Source of the DNA: Sclerotiophoma versabilis
Taxonomy: Eukaryota > Ascomycota > Dothideomycetes > Pleosporales > Didymellaceae
Assembly: GCA_012274445.1 (NCBI GenBank)
Contig: JAAROD010000095.1
Coordinates: 806,001 to 870,000 of the forward strand
Length of the DNA: 64,000 bases
Direction: 5' to 3'
The position numbers and the translations under genes were made by a program. The notes under the pieces were generated by a model. It worked only from the letters and a program-made list of their open reading frames with translations. It was not told the DNA's origin and made no database searches. This document shows, one piece after another, positions 33,271 through 43,996 of this stretch (position 1 is its first letter; every line of letters begins with the position of its first letter).

Positions 33271-34204
33271 AAGCGATCAACATTCAACACGCACGATTTA
33301 CCTTCTAGGTCGCTGGTGAGCGACATGTGTATTACCTAGGATAGCAGGCTTCGGGACAGCACCCCATTCAGTCCAGCCCCACATTCAGATACGAAGCAAT
33401 GAAGCCATGAACAAGCCATATTCCTCCTCAGTTCAGCTCTCACAAGCGACATGACAAGCTAACGCCTGAAAGCTTCGTGCCTGGGTCAAAACCCAGAGTC
33501 AGGGGGCGAGCGCGGGTCAGGTTATGATTACTTCCGGCCGCTAGCGCTTGGCACTTGCTTGACTAGGCATTGACGGCTCCAGCCCAACTCATCCACTTCG
33601 TGAGACATCGCATTTTCGTTGCTCGTGTTCGGCTGGCCAGGAGTGGGTTCATTCATACCGATGACCAATTCTTTCCGTTTGCCATTTTTTTGGTCGGATG
33701 CGACGCACCTTCAAAAGGCGACACGTCAATTGATGTAAGAAAACATAAAATGAGGTCGACTACGGTACGCGCCGGCAAACATCTTCATTCCAGTGCGTGA
33801 TAAGCTGCTATCTCGGCCATAACGTCCGCCGAAGGCAAATTTCCGAGTCAATGGGATCTGTTTTAGAACGGCAAAGATCCCTGCACTCAGGAACGGGCTT
33901 TCCTTTTGACGTAAACTGGCAGCTCATAGCGCCCGCTAAGGTTCAAAGCGCCCCAAGTCGCTAGAACAACCTTGCAAGATGGCCATCAGGCCGACTACAC
34001 GTGGTGGTGATTGGACATGCAAGGTATGAGTGGCAGCAACAATACGGGGTTCATCTAAAAATATGTCTACTTAAGAGAGCTGCCCTGGGCAGGCTTGCGG
34101 GTTTCTGACTTATCTGTCGATTGCATCTCGTTGTTTTATCGTCGCATACATTCGTTTTGATACACAAGTCGTTCGTTACAGGATCCAATCCAATAGTAGT
34201 CATA
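33271..34204. other. Intergenic region
   Basis: About 930 bp between tandem genes. A 6-bp-stem hairpin (CTGGGT CAAA ACCCAG) lies at 33481-33496. Nothing coding is supported. Confidence 0.5.
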
Positions 34205-34954
34205 ATGAAGTTCGCTGCTGTCGCTATCCTTTCCCTCGCTGCGGGTGTCTTCGCTCAGATCGACCCCGAACACTGCGGTCCTCAATACGGCAATTTGGTT
34301 TGCAAGGACAACAACTGCTGCTCTCAGTATGGATGGGTATGTCGTATTCTGTCAAAGACATGACGTCTTGAACCATTGCTTCTAGGACCTGTCAGACTAA
34401 CTCCTTCACAGTGCGGTAGTACCAAGGACCACTGCGATGCATCCACCTGCATGAAGTCCTTCTCCGCCCCGGGCTCATCCTGCGCCCCCAAGAAGCCTTC
34501 CACCACACTGAAGACCACCACCAAGGCCTCCGCCCCCACATCTCCCGCTCAGACCTTCCCTGCCTCTGTCCCCGTCATCGACGTCTGCGGCCACGCCCAA
34601 GGCGGCGTAACCTGCCCCGGTGCCGGAGCCAACGGGTACTTCTACCGCTGCTGCTCGTCGGCCGGCCACTGCGGGCCCAAGAACGACATCCAGGACCAGG
34701 CTCTGTACTGCGGCTCTGGCTGCCAGGCGGGCTTCGGAAAGTGCGACAACGAGAAGACGCCTTCTGAGCCGACTGTTGCAAGGGGTCCGGATGCGGGTCC
34801 AGGCGATACTTGTGGGCCGATCGTAAACAATAAGTGCCAGGCGGGACTGTGCTGCTCTGGATCCAACTTCTGCGGCACCGGTCCGGATTTCTGTGGTGCG
34901 GCCAACTGGTGCCAGAAGAACTGGAGTGGCTCCACCAACCTGTGCACGGCATAG
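34205..34954 (+). CDS. Secreted chitin-binding (hevein-like) cysteine-rich protein
   Basis: Exons 34205-34336 and 34412-34954 give 224 residues. The N-terminus is a clear signal peptide (MKFAAVAILSLAAGVFA) with cleavage before QID. Three cysteine-rich modules follow. Module 1 (about 22-60) has CGPQYGN, DNNCCSQYGWCG and HCDASTC, a near-canonical chitin-binding type 1 pattern. Module 2 (about 102-157) is diverged (CCSSAGHCG). Module 3 (about 180-220) has CGPIVNN, GLCCSGSNFCG and FCGAANWC. A Thr/Ser/Pro/Lys linker joins modules 1 and 2. There is no catalytic domain, so it probably binds chitin in the cell wall or extracellularly; an effector-like role is possible but unproven. Confidence 0.85.
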
Positions 34955-36156
34955 ATGAGGAAGAGACGCTTGGGGGGACTAGATGTGTGATGTGTGGTAA
35001 AAGGACGCGCAGAAGAAGGAATGTGATGATTTGGGGGGGGGAGGGGGGCATATGCGACCAACGAAGTGGAAGCAAGACTGTTTCTCGGCGCAGACTGTCT
35101 GTGGTTGGCCGCAGACTCAGAAGAGCAATCGAAAATACCCAGATTCTTTGCATAAATTTGGTTGTTTATGTTGGTGCAATGCGAACGAATACATCTCTTT
35201 CGCTCGCTCGGATTTCGACAGCACGAATTTCGTAGTTGAGGCCCACGCCATGCTCACGATACACGTCTTCGATAGCTGGGAAGTCCATACGTATGGGATA
35301 ATTCCCATACATATGGGGGCAAACTCCGGGGGCATTTTTGTGGAAGACCTCAGGTTCATGCTAGAACTCAATTGCGCATGTCAGAGTGCGAAGGTTTGGC
35401 GAAACGGCGTCCCGCATCTGAGCATGGCCAGCCCGTACGTCCTGGGGCCTGCAAGCAGGATGTTCATCGGTTGAGATGCAGTCCGATTTTACGCTAGGGT
35501 TTTTCATGAGGATTGGTCAGTGCAGCTCCAAAGCTTGTAGCGTGTGCAGTGCCCGGAAGCCCTCTACAAGTTGAACTTCCAGGTCTTCCCAATCGAGGTG
35601 TCCTTCGATTCTGGACCCGTGACACTTCGTCCACAATCCTTGAAGGGTTCTACTGTGATGTTGTTGAGTCACCATGGGCTTCTGCAGTTCGGTGTTATAG
35701 CACTGATACAAAGCTTACAGAGCAAGAGGCTTTATGAGGCGGCATGTTCTCGCCAGTGCATAGGGGAGATGCGCGCGAAAGCACCCTGCTGCCAACAAGA
35801 AGGGTTATCGTCGTGTTTCCTAGCATGGTAGTAGGGATGAAGCGGAAGTCACCTGGTAGCTGTGTATTTGACGATCTGGAAGGGGAAAAGTCGAAATTGA
35901 ACGCTCATAGTTGTTTGAGCTTTGGGACGGCCTGCGTGTCGTCGACGTCCGCAGCCCTTCACTAGGCACAAAGTCGATAACCTCACACTAGCCTATTCCG
36001 TAGTCCTTAGATTCTCCTTCCCCTTGGCTAACACTAGCATATTTCGCCCATCATGTCCTTATCGCTGACACCTTTCGAACAAATCTGGACATGGAGGCTT
36101 GTTTCATGTGTGGCCCTCGCCGGATTCAGGTCATGGCAATTGCATTGTTCAGGCTT
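34955..36156. other. Convergent intergenic region with possible gene remnant
   Basis: About 1.2 kb between two convergent genes. It contains a G-rich run near 35031-35046 and the inverted repeat noted separately. A minus-strand frame at 35517-35711 ends in a protein-like segment (DWEDLEVQLVEGFRALHTL). With nearby fragments it might be the remnant of a small gene, but no consistent splice model emerges. Confidence 0.4.
35285..35316. repeat. 32-bp quasi-palindrome made of two near-identical palindromic halves
   Basis: Arms CCATACGTATGGGA and TCCCATACATATGG are inverted repeats matching at 13 of 14 positions, separated by TAAT. The left arm itself contains the perfect 12-bp palindrome CCATACGTATGG. 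Confidence 0.85.
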
Positions 36157-37442
36157 CTACCTCCCTGTAGGCATTGGAGGTGTCTGCCTCCCTGTTGGCA
36201 TGGCAGTAGGAGGTGTGCGTGACCCAGGTGTGCGCGGCCCACCTGTGGGGAAGTTTCTTGCACTCAAGAAGACACCCTTGACTGCTCTGATGTCCTGCTT
36301 CAACACATCTATCTGGTCTTTCTTCCCGTCCTTGGCCGAAGGCAGACCGTATGTACCCCCATACAATCCGTTCATGCTTGAGTAGTACTGGTTCTGGTAG
36401 CTCATATCGTTGAGGTAGCTTGCCAGATCTGACACCTTGGTCTGCAGGGACTCGTGAGAGACACGGCTGTTTGTTCGATTGGCGGCGAGTTCGTTCAGAT
36501 GCGAGGTGATGATCTTCAAACGACTTTCGTGGGCTGTTACTGTAGGGTGGGCGTCTGTCTCAGCAAGCGAGGGACGGCGTGACAGGTCGGGCGTGGTTTG
36601 TGTCCCATAGTCGCGGTGGTAGAGCTCGGTGGGGTCTGAGTCTGCCTCCGATACATCGTCTCCAATCTCCGAGGTTGTTTTCTTCACCTTGTTGGCTGGG
36701 TCAACCGATACGGCTTCAGCAAGCTTCCTGTTTAGCTCCACCAACTGGTCTTGAGTATGTGCCGCGAAGTCATGTCGTGCTTCAGCAAGGCCGTACGTCA
36801 TTGGTGCAATGATGTACTTGGACAAGCCATATATTGTCGCCATCAGTCCTCCTGCGACATATGCTGTGCTCACCAGGCGCGTGGTCGTGATCAGCGGCGG
36901 CGGCGTCTCCGTTTGTGCAAGAAACTCTGGGTAGGTGACGATGGGAGGTATCTCGCGAGGTTGTGGTGGGGGCGCAGGCGACCTTTCCACTGGGTTGGGC
37001 CGTGTCTAGGGCTGTCAGTCTTGAGCCTTCCAAGGACAATGTGCGCATATTGATCAGCTCGACACACAAGGGACATGCCACTCACTGTTGACCAGGCTCG
37101 AGCGCCAGCCTCCTCCAGCGCCGGAGACGCATCCTCCTGTGTTGTCTTGCCCAGCAAAGTCTCAATATGCTCAGCAGATACGCCTTTGGCCTGCAGAAAC
37201 ACAGCCTTCTTCTCTCGTGGCGCATTGCGAATGTTTGCGTCTTCCAAGAAGCGTGACGCCTGGTCTAGTAGATCTGTGCCTTCCACCTCCTTCACCGTGA
37301 CCTCTTCACTCGCCGGCTCTTCCGCGACAGGCTCCGTGCTGTCTTCTGCTGCATTCTCCGGCTTCGGCTCCTGTTCCGCAGACAGAGACGGTGGGTCGGC
37401 GGTCGCTGTTCGTTGCCAGGCGGGTATTGATGGCTTTGACAT
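36157..37442 (-). CDS. PEX14: Peroxin 14 (peroxisomal docking protein)
   Basis: Exons 37086-37442 and 36157-37005 give 401 residues. Residues about 50-95 are the Pex14 N-terminal domain, which binds the WxxxF motifs of Pex5: DLLDQASRFLEDANIRNAP, then KKAVFLQAKGVSAEHIETLL. A Pro-rich stretch (PAPPPQPREIPP) follows; in yeast a similar site binds the Pex13 SH3 domain. Next is a hydrophobic segment (VSTAYVAGGLMATIYGLSKYI) and then a coiled-coil and disordered C-terminus with repeated T/P/G/R. The protein is expected at the peroxisomal membrane in the matrix-protein import complex. The ATG at 37442 begins the MSKPSIPAW N-terminus. Confidence 0.9.
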
Positions 37443-37859
37443 GGTCGTGTATTTGTTTGGTGCAGTCGAAGATGTGTTGCATGTGTTGTGCGGCGAGAAA
37501 CTGACGCTGTGCCTCTGCCTTGTCGCGCGCGAGGGACGGATGATGCGCGGGAGCTCTTGCCTCGGTCCAGCCAACACTCCCTGCGCGGTTATTCCCCTTC
37601 TGGATTAGTCGCCCTCGGCCGCAGTGCTGTAGGGCTCAAAACCACTGACAGTCGCATGCACACAAACGCGCGCCGTACCTGCCGCCCTTCTGTCGGGCAC
37701 TTGAATGCTTTCGAGTTGCCCTCGCTGCTACGGTACACTATTTGACCCCTTGCTCAAGGCCGCACCGAAGAAAACTACACTCTTCATCTCATATGATTAT
37801 CTAGAATCGTAAAGCTCCACCATGACACTGCCTATCATACCACATCATTTTCCCCATAT
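37443..37859. other. Intergenic region upstream of PEX14
   Basis: 417 bp between tandem minus-strand genes, holding the PEX14 promoter. No element recognised. Confidence 0.5.
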
Positions 37860-38459
37860 TCAAGAGTAGACCCAATACTGCGCCTGGTACTGCACCGTAA
37901 CCACCTCTCCTTCCGCTCTCCCCCCGCAGCTAGTCGGCGCAAGTCCACCAGCAGTCTTCAGCCTGTAGATGTACTTGACCTGACTCGTAGACTCTGAAGT
38001 CTGCGCTTGCAGCCTAAGCCATTTGATATCAGCGCTTGGGTTTGGCGCAGCCACCTCCTCGACCTTCTTCGTCTTGATGTTTCCTAGGCTGGGGACGTTG
38101 AAGTCGGGTGTGGTGAGATCTGCGAAAAAGTGTTTGCCAATGGCTGCTTCGACCATGTTGTTCTGCGCTACACTAGGGCTGGTGCCCTCACAGGAGGCGT
38201 TGTATAGCTCGGCTATGGCGCCAATTGCTGATGGTGTTGACGTCGGTGTTGCACACGTGTAGTTTTGCGTGCCTTCTCCATGGGCAATGAGAACAAGGTG
38301 CAAATCTGGCGAAGGCGGCGTGAGGGCGCTGGCAGGCTGGGAGACGTTGCTAAGGTCGCACGTCGCAGTCCCATTCGTCGTGCTGTTTTGGCCAGTGCAG
38401 AAAGGCGCTGCGAAAGCGAGCGGCAGGGCGCACGCAGCGAGAACGCTTGAGTAGAGCAT
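37860..38459 (-). CDS. Secreted DUF3455-family protein
   Basis: A single exon of 199 residues with a signal peptide (MLYSSVLAACALPLAFAAP). The mature part matches the DUF3455 pattern: DLHLVLIAHGEGTQNYTCA, then IGAIAELYNASCEG, then HFFADLTTPDF, then DIKWLRLQAQ, and the C-terminal YIYRLKTAGGLAPTSCGGR followed by VTVQYQAQYWVY. Four cysteines could form two disulphides. The family is widespread as extracellular proteins of filamentous fungi; its function is not established. Divergent from the ankyrin gene. Confidence 0.88.
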   Translation of the reverse strand: MLYSSVLAACALPLAFAAPFCTGQNSTTNGTATCDLSNVSQPASALTPPSPDLHLVLIAHGEGTQNYTCATPTSTPSAIGAIAELYNASCEGTSPSVAQNNMVEAAIGKHFFADLTTPDFNVPSLGNIKTKKVEEVAAPNPSADIKWLRLQAQTSESTSQVKYIYRLKTAGGLAPTSCGGRAEGEVVTVQYQAQYWVYS

Positions 38460-39910
38460 TTCGTGTTGTACAGTTGAAACTCAGACAGCAGCGAAGAAGA
38501 AGAATGAGCAAACGCACAACGAATGGAGATATAACTGCCAGGGCCTGAGTAGAATGAAAACGATAAAGAGATGGCTGATTGTAGGTGTGGGCTGGGTAGT
38601 TCGATAAAGATTTCCGAGTCAATATATAGGTCGCCATTGTGTTACGATGCTTCCGGTGGTACATAGTGCGGCCCAGCAGCCATCCTGGTCGCGTTGAAGG
38701 ATTGAACTTCAAACGCAAAACGGAGACGCTCCTACGTGTTGATGTTCCGCTACGATCAATGTGATTTGGGCCATGGTCCTTCAACAATGACAACCCCCTT
38801 GTTGGAGGCAGTCATGGGGTTTCATGTATACAAGTTGGTGTTGACTTCTTGCTGAAACGTTCCCGCCTTCTGAATGGAGGCTTGTGGTGAGACGAACTGG
38901 CAGCTGGTGACAGGCTGTGCTCGGGCGCTTGCCTCCCACAGTCTGACCGAGATTCACCGAGTTGAAACATCGCATCTAGACAGCTGCAACGGTTAGGCAA
39001 TAGCGAGCATGTCGCTCGCCTCGACTCGGCGTGCGTTGGATGTACTAAATGCCTGCAGGGTGGAAGATTGTTGATGGCTGGCATTGGATGGTAGCTTCCT
39101 ACACGCTTGAAGACGTTCTAGGTTGATTCATCGTTGTTATGGGGGAGAGGGGGATTGCCGATTTCTTTCGAAGCCCTTACGAAATTCTGAAAGGCTCGAG
39201 TGAAACGGTACCTGCAGATCTTCGAACGTGGGGCCATCAGGATGCTGGGGGGAACGGGCTTGAGAATCCGGGGATCAAGCGTTTTGACACTCTGACACGG
39301 CCGATTCAGTGTAACCCTTGCAGTCGCCGTTTGGCCGTTCGCACGCATTTTGAGTGACAGCGACAGAGTCAATCGCGTCTTCGGTGAACAACAAACTCCG
39401 CTCCTCGTTCGTGAAGGAGGCCGTCTTCACCGCCGCGATGAACGGATGCTCCTCGATTAGGCTGGCCTCGGGCCTAATCGAGACACTAACGACACTAACC
39501 CGCATCCTCCACATCTCCAGACTGCTCTAGCCGACCAACCCCAGTGCAACGGCATTTGGTTGCCAATCGCCACAACTTCAGAAGGCGATGAGAGATTTTT
39601 CGAGATACGGGAGTCACGCGTGGCTGACTTGAGAGTCGCCAAGGCTGGCGATTCTGCCTCGAGATGACGAATGCAATCCAGAGTGGGAACGACGAAGGAT
39701 GCGCTCATGCAGCAGTCGGAGTCTTGCGCCTTCCGACGGGCAGAAGGGTGACGTTGTTTGGTTGGCAGAGGCAGACACGCGGATTCGGCTACTGCAGATC
39801 CGCTCGCCGCACCCTCCGCCCCAGCTACACGCAATAGGCCACGACTAAGCACTTGGGTTTTAATATTACCTTTGAAGCCCCAATTCTCGACATGTTCATC
39901 CGTTATCATC
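38460..39910. other. Divergent intergenic region
   Basis: About 1.45 kb between divergent genes. The plus-strand frame leading into the ankyrin gene is open from at least 39758 but has no ATG before 39911. No other feature supported. Confidence 0.5.
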
Positions 39911-42900
39911 ATGGCCCACTCTGAGAGAAGAGTCAGTCTTGGGGAGCTCATCCGGCACGCAGGCATCACCCCGGTCACCATCCGACAGCCATGCTTACCT
40001 GCTCCCTCCCAACCTAGTAACATCTCAAGCGAGGAAGACCGCACGCAAGCTCGAGAGATCCTGATCAGGCGGCGGCAGAAGAACCCAGAGAGCAAAGATG
40101 CTGTACTGAAACGCATCTTCAAAAGCTCCAAAGAGAAGGAGAAGGCTTTGGACACCACCCAATGGGAGTTCTCACAAGACGAGTTGGATCAGGCTCTGTC
40201 TGCCGTGATCCGTAATCCCGAGTCCACTCCCGGGCTCGTGCAAGCCTTCCTGGGCTTGGGCGCGAAAGTCAACTTCATCGACACATCTGATAAGAAGAAG
40301 TCAAAGAGCAGTGCCCCCAGTTCCGGCCTTCGACGTCGAAGCACAGTGCTGCAGCAGGCTGCTACTCTTCGTAAAGCAGACTCTGTCAATCTACTCGCCA
40401 GCTCCGGCGCGGATCAGACCACTCTTGACGAGGGGCTGAAGGCTGCCCTTACTGCACAAGATCAGGCATGCATCGAAGAATTACTACGCTATGGAGCGGA
40501 CCTCAACAGGTTTCCCAACGCACTCGCTGTCGCCGTACAATCAAACGACCCAAATTTTGTCCAATTGCTGCTCAGAGCGCCCAAAGCGCTTCGCCCTGAG
40601 GTCATCTCATCATGCCTCTCTTTGGCAGTCCGGCAGAACTCTGAACCTATTGCATCACTCCTCATCAGCTACGGTGCTGATCCCAACTTCGATGCAGCTA
40701 GTGCTCTGAACACGGCTATTGGCAAGGAGGACTGGAAGATGACTCTCATGTTGGTGTCTGGGCCGACCCCTCTCAGCCCTCAGAACCTACAGAAACTGCT
40801 CGATACCGCAATGCGGTTGCGGACATGCGTAGCGACATTGCAGTTCCTTCAACTGTTGTTTTGTTGCGGCTTGCCTCCAACAAGCATCGGTCTACCAGAT
40901 CTTCTTATCTGTCGGGTCCGAAAGAACGATACTCCCGGATCGAAGATGATGATAAACCATGGTGTTCCCACTACTGCAAACGAGGCCGAGTGCCTTAGAC
41001 TTGCCATAGAAAACGCCAATTGGATTCTTGTAGACGCTATTCTGAACACCCCGATCGAAGCTCGACATGCATCAGCTGCACTCGACTCACTACCGCTAGA
41101 CACACCACGGTCAGAGGGGCTGCACATCGTTCAGGGGCTACTCAACAAAGGTGCTAGCGGCCGTCCACTTGCTCGGTGGCTCAGCCTTGCAGTCAAAGAG
41201 CGCAATGTGCCTCTAATGGAGCTTTTGCTCAATGCAGGAGTCCCGGTCGATGCACAAACTATTTCTCTAGCAGTTACACAGATTGACGAGGCGACATTGC
41301 ACCTGCTCTGCAGCTACAAGCCCACCCCCGCTTCGATCTCAGTAGCTCTACCCTTAGTATTTGGTCCCCAAGGCCGAAGACACTCAAGGACACTGGAATT
41401 GTTAGATATATTGCTGGGGCAAGGTGCCGAAGATGCATCAGCACTTCAGACATTGCAGATTGCAATTGAAGGGGGTTCTGAGAATATAGATATTGTCCAG
41501 CGACTGCTCGTAGCTGACTCAAAACTCCTCGGACCAGCTTTCGAGTACACGATTGCGCTCGAAGATGTTTCTAAGAAGCAGCCGCTCATCGACGCATTAC
41601 TGAAGCTCGGCATCCCTCAAGAAGCTCTAGATAAGGGACTGACAGCCGAGACACGATTCGCGGCCAAGAACAAGGACCTCAGTACCACCAAGGTTCTCAT
41701 GAGGCAGGGAGCTTCTGTGAGTGGCGATGCTTTGAGGATCGCAGTATCATCTGGAGACCAATCGCTAACAGACATACTCCTTAGTGGGAAGCGCCTACCC
41801 TCACGATCTGATATCACGAAAACCTTCCGTACACTGTTCCTTGAATGGACTCTCCACGATCGAACGGCCGATGCAGACAGCACTCTGTCTATCGCTCAAC
41901 ACCTCTTGAAATGTGGTGTCGACCAGCCCGCTATCGATGCTGCTTTGCGAGCTACGCTTGATATTACGGACAACCCTCTGCGCATGGAAGTTCTCCTCGA
42001 CCTTTTGCTGCAGCACAATGCAAACGTCAACAGTGCAGATGGTGTCTGCTTCCTGCTTGCAGCGCAGAAACACAATCGTTCTATTTTCGAAAAGCTCCTA
42101 CTTCATCAGCCCAACTTCAGTCTTGTCATTTCAGCGGTGCTCAGTTCTAAGATCTCGGACCAAGCAGTTGTCACTTTAATGAACATCTGCTTCAAACATA
42201 GATGCATATCGGAAGGAAGAGATTTGGTACCTTTTGGAGACCGCAAAATTTCAGTGCTTATAATGGCGATGCGAAACTATCCTCAAAATGGCACACTTCT
42301 GAAGCTCTTACTTGATCACGGATGGAACCCAGACATTACCATTCGCGACGTGATTGACCCAACGAGTGGCGAAGAGACCATCACCGCCTTGTTGTGGGCT
42401 TTGCTACAACCTCAGAAACGGATCTCGGATTCCATTGTGTGCGAACTCCTGAATGCCGGTGCTTCCGTCACTTGTGCGTCCCCCACGTCGGATATCTCGC
42501 CACTTTCTGTTGCCGCACGCGAAGGCCGGAGTGATATCGTCCAGACGCTACTGGAGCGTGGAGCGGACCCGTCTGTACGGGACAAATGGAATCGGTCCGC
42601 ACTATTCTACGCTAGCAGTACTTCGGCTACATCAACGGTACAGACATTGGCAACAAAAGCAGTGAAAAATGATGGCAGTCTTCATGAGGCAGCTCGATGC
42701 TTGCAGCTCGATGCGGCATCGATCTTGGTCCGTCATGGCCATAGTCCAAACTTTCCATCCCTTCTCCACGAAGGAAGAACTCCTCTCGGCGAGTTATGCC
42801 TCCACGCAAACGCAAGTGCGGGACAACAACGCTCACGAGTGCGACACTTGATCAGGCTCTTGCTGGACAATGGCGCAAATCCTCTTTTCAGAGCTCGAAA

Positions 42901-43741
42901 TGAAAAGTCAAGCCTCCTCCTCGCTCTTGACAATGCATATGGCGCTTTGGAGATGACCGAAGCTCTCCTTGAGACTGAAGCTTGGGAGACCATTAGCGAT
43001 GAAAGGCACATGTACCACTCCGCCAACCTGTCATTCTCGCCGCTATCATATGTCGAGCATATTCCAGCACCGCACCGCACGTCGATAAAACCCCAGCTGA
43101 TTGATCTCCTCCGCAACAAAGGCTGCGAACCGCGCTTTTACTCCTCCACCGCTGAGCAGCCTCCCGATGCAATCGGTGTACCTGCACCCATCGCGCGCCT
43201 CGCCGACCGCCAAAAAGAACATATCCTCGCCCTCAAGCACGCTGAAGAATCCCACGAGCACACCCGCATCCTAGAAGAGACAGTACACCGCGACATCCTC
43301 CGCCGCAAACGCGAGCAGCAAGACGCCGACTTCGTCGCCCAAGCACAATGGCAGAAGCTTGAGCAGCAGAAGCACGACTTTGAGATTCAGCGCGTGCAAG
43401 CTGCAGAACGGATGAAGCGGGCTGAAAAGGTGGCGTGGCACAACTTGATGATGGAGCAAGAGCGCGATGCGGCAGCCACACGACAGAAGGCTGAGGACAG
43501 AAAGGCAAGCACAATGTTGGCGCATGAGGCGAGGATGGCGGAGCAGAGAAAAGGCGAAATTGAGCATAGGGCAGGGGTTGAAAGGCGGATGTTGCAGGAG
43601 AAGGAGGAGCTGTACGAGAGAAATGTTGTGAGGCAGAAGGAAGTTACAAGGAGGTTGGACGAGAGTGCGCAATTGCACGCAATATTGAAGCAAGAGAGGC
43701 CAGCGATCGAGGGTCCGGCGCAATGGGGTACAGTTGATTGA
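39911..43741 (+). CDS. Large ankyrin-repeat protein with C-terminal coiled coil
   Basis: A single exon of 1276 residues without introns, unlike most neighbours. Degenerate ankyrin-like units of about 33 residues run from about residue 90 to 1060, for example ALLEELLRYGADLNRFPNALAVA-like blocks. The best-formed repeats are near residues 860-980 (SPLSVAAREGRSDIVQTLL, then ERGADPSVRDKWNRSALFYA). Residues about 1100-1270 are a charged coiled coil rich in Glu, Arg, Gln and Lys. Both parts mediate protein contacts, so a scaffold role is likely; no catalytic domain. The ATG at 39911 is the first in frame and directly precedes AHSERRVSLGELI. Confidence 0.88.
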   Translation: MAHSERRVSLGELIRHAGITPVTIRQPCLPAPSQPSNISSEEDRTQAREILIRRRQKNPESKDAVLKRIFKSSKEKEKALDTTQWEFSQDELDQALSAVIRNPESTPGLVQAFLGLGAKVNFIDTSDKKKSKSSAPSSGLRRRSTVLQQAATLRKADSVNLLASSGADQTTLDEGLKAALTAQDQACIEELLRYGADLNRFPNALAVAVQSNDPNFVQLLLRAPKALRPEVISSCLSLAVRQNSEPIASLLISYGADPNFDAASALNTAIGKEDWKMTLMLVSGPTPLSPQNLQKLLDTAMRLRTCVATLQFLQLLFCCGLPPTSIGLPDLLICRVRKNDTPGSKMMINHGVPTTANEAECLRLAIENANWILVDAILNTPIEARHASAALDSLPLDTPRSEGLHIVQGLLNKGASGRPLARWLSLAVKERNVPLMELLLNAGVPVDAQTISLAVTQIDEATLHLLCSYKPTPASISVALPLVFGPQGRRHSRTLELLDILLGQGAEDASALQTLQIAIEGGSENIDIVQRLLVADSKLLGPAFEYTIALEDVSKKQPLIDALLKLGIPQEALDKGLTAETRFAAKNKDLSTTKVLMRQGASVSGDALRIAVSSGDQSLTDILLSGKRLPSRSDITKTFRTLFLEWTLHDRTADADSTLSIAQHLLKCGVDQPAIDAALRATLDITDNPLRMEVLLDLLLQHNANVNSADGVCFLLAAQKHNRSIFEKLLLHQPNFSLVISAVLSSKISDQAVVTLMNICFKHRCISEGRDLVPFGDRKISVLIMAMRNYPQNGTLLKLLLDHGWNPDITIRDVIDPTSGEETITALLWALLQPQKRISDSIVCELLNAGASVTCASPTSDISPLSVAAREGRSDIVQTLLERGADPSVRDKWNRSALFYASSTSATSTVQTLATKAVKNDGSLHEAARCLQLDAASILVRHGHSPNFPSLLHEGRTPLGELCLHANASAGQQRSRVRHLIRLLLDNGANPLFRARNEKSSLLLALDNAYGALEMTEALLETEAWETISDERHMYHSANLSFSPLSYVEHIPAPHRTSIKPQLIDLLRNKGCEPRFYSSTAEQPPDAIGVPAPIARLADRQKEHILALKHAEESHEHTRILEETVHRDILRRKREQQDADFVAQAQWQKLEQQKHDFEIQRVQAAERMKRAEKVAWHNLMMEQERDAAATRQKAEDRKASTMLAHEARMAEQRKGEIEHRAGVERRMLQEKEELYERNVVRQKEVTRRLDESAQLHAILKQERPAIEGPAQWGTVD

Positions 43742-43996
43742 CAGACTGACATAGTGACATATTGACATTACTTCTGGTGTGAGATGTATAGTGTGACTTC
43801 GTTTAAGCTACACTAGGTTCCCGCATAACGATCGATGGATATATCTCCACTATGACCTGCCTACTCTGTCCTGCCCACATTTGCTGATCGTTTGCACCAG
43901 CTACTTGGCTCTCACACAACTCATAGGAAGCAGTGATCCGAAGTCAGCCTCCTCTGTAATACAAATTGCTCCACGGATGCTATCTGTAAAATGGGA

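Noticed and set aside
33481..33496. Hairpin CTGGGT-CAAA-ACCCAG considered as a tRNA T-arm
   Set aside because: The loop is too short, the GTTCRA core is absent, and no acceptor or anticodon arms surround it.
39457..40158. 233-codon minus-strand frame overlapping the ankyrin gene start
   Set aside because: Antisense shadow with no domain; it overlaps strongly coding sequence.
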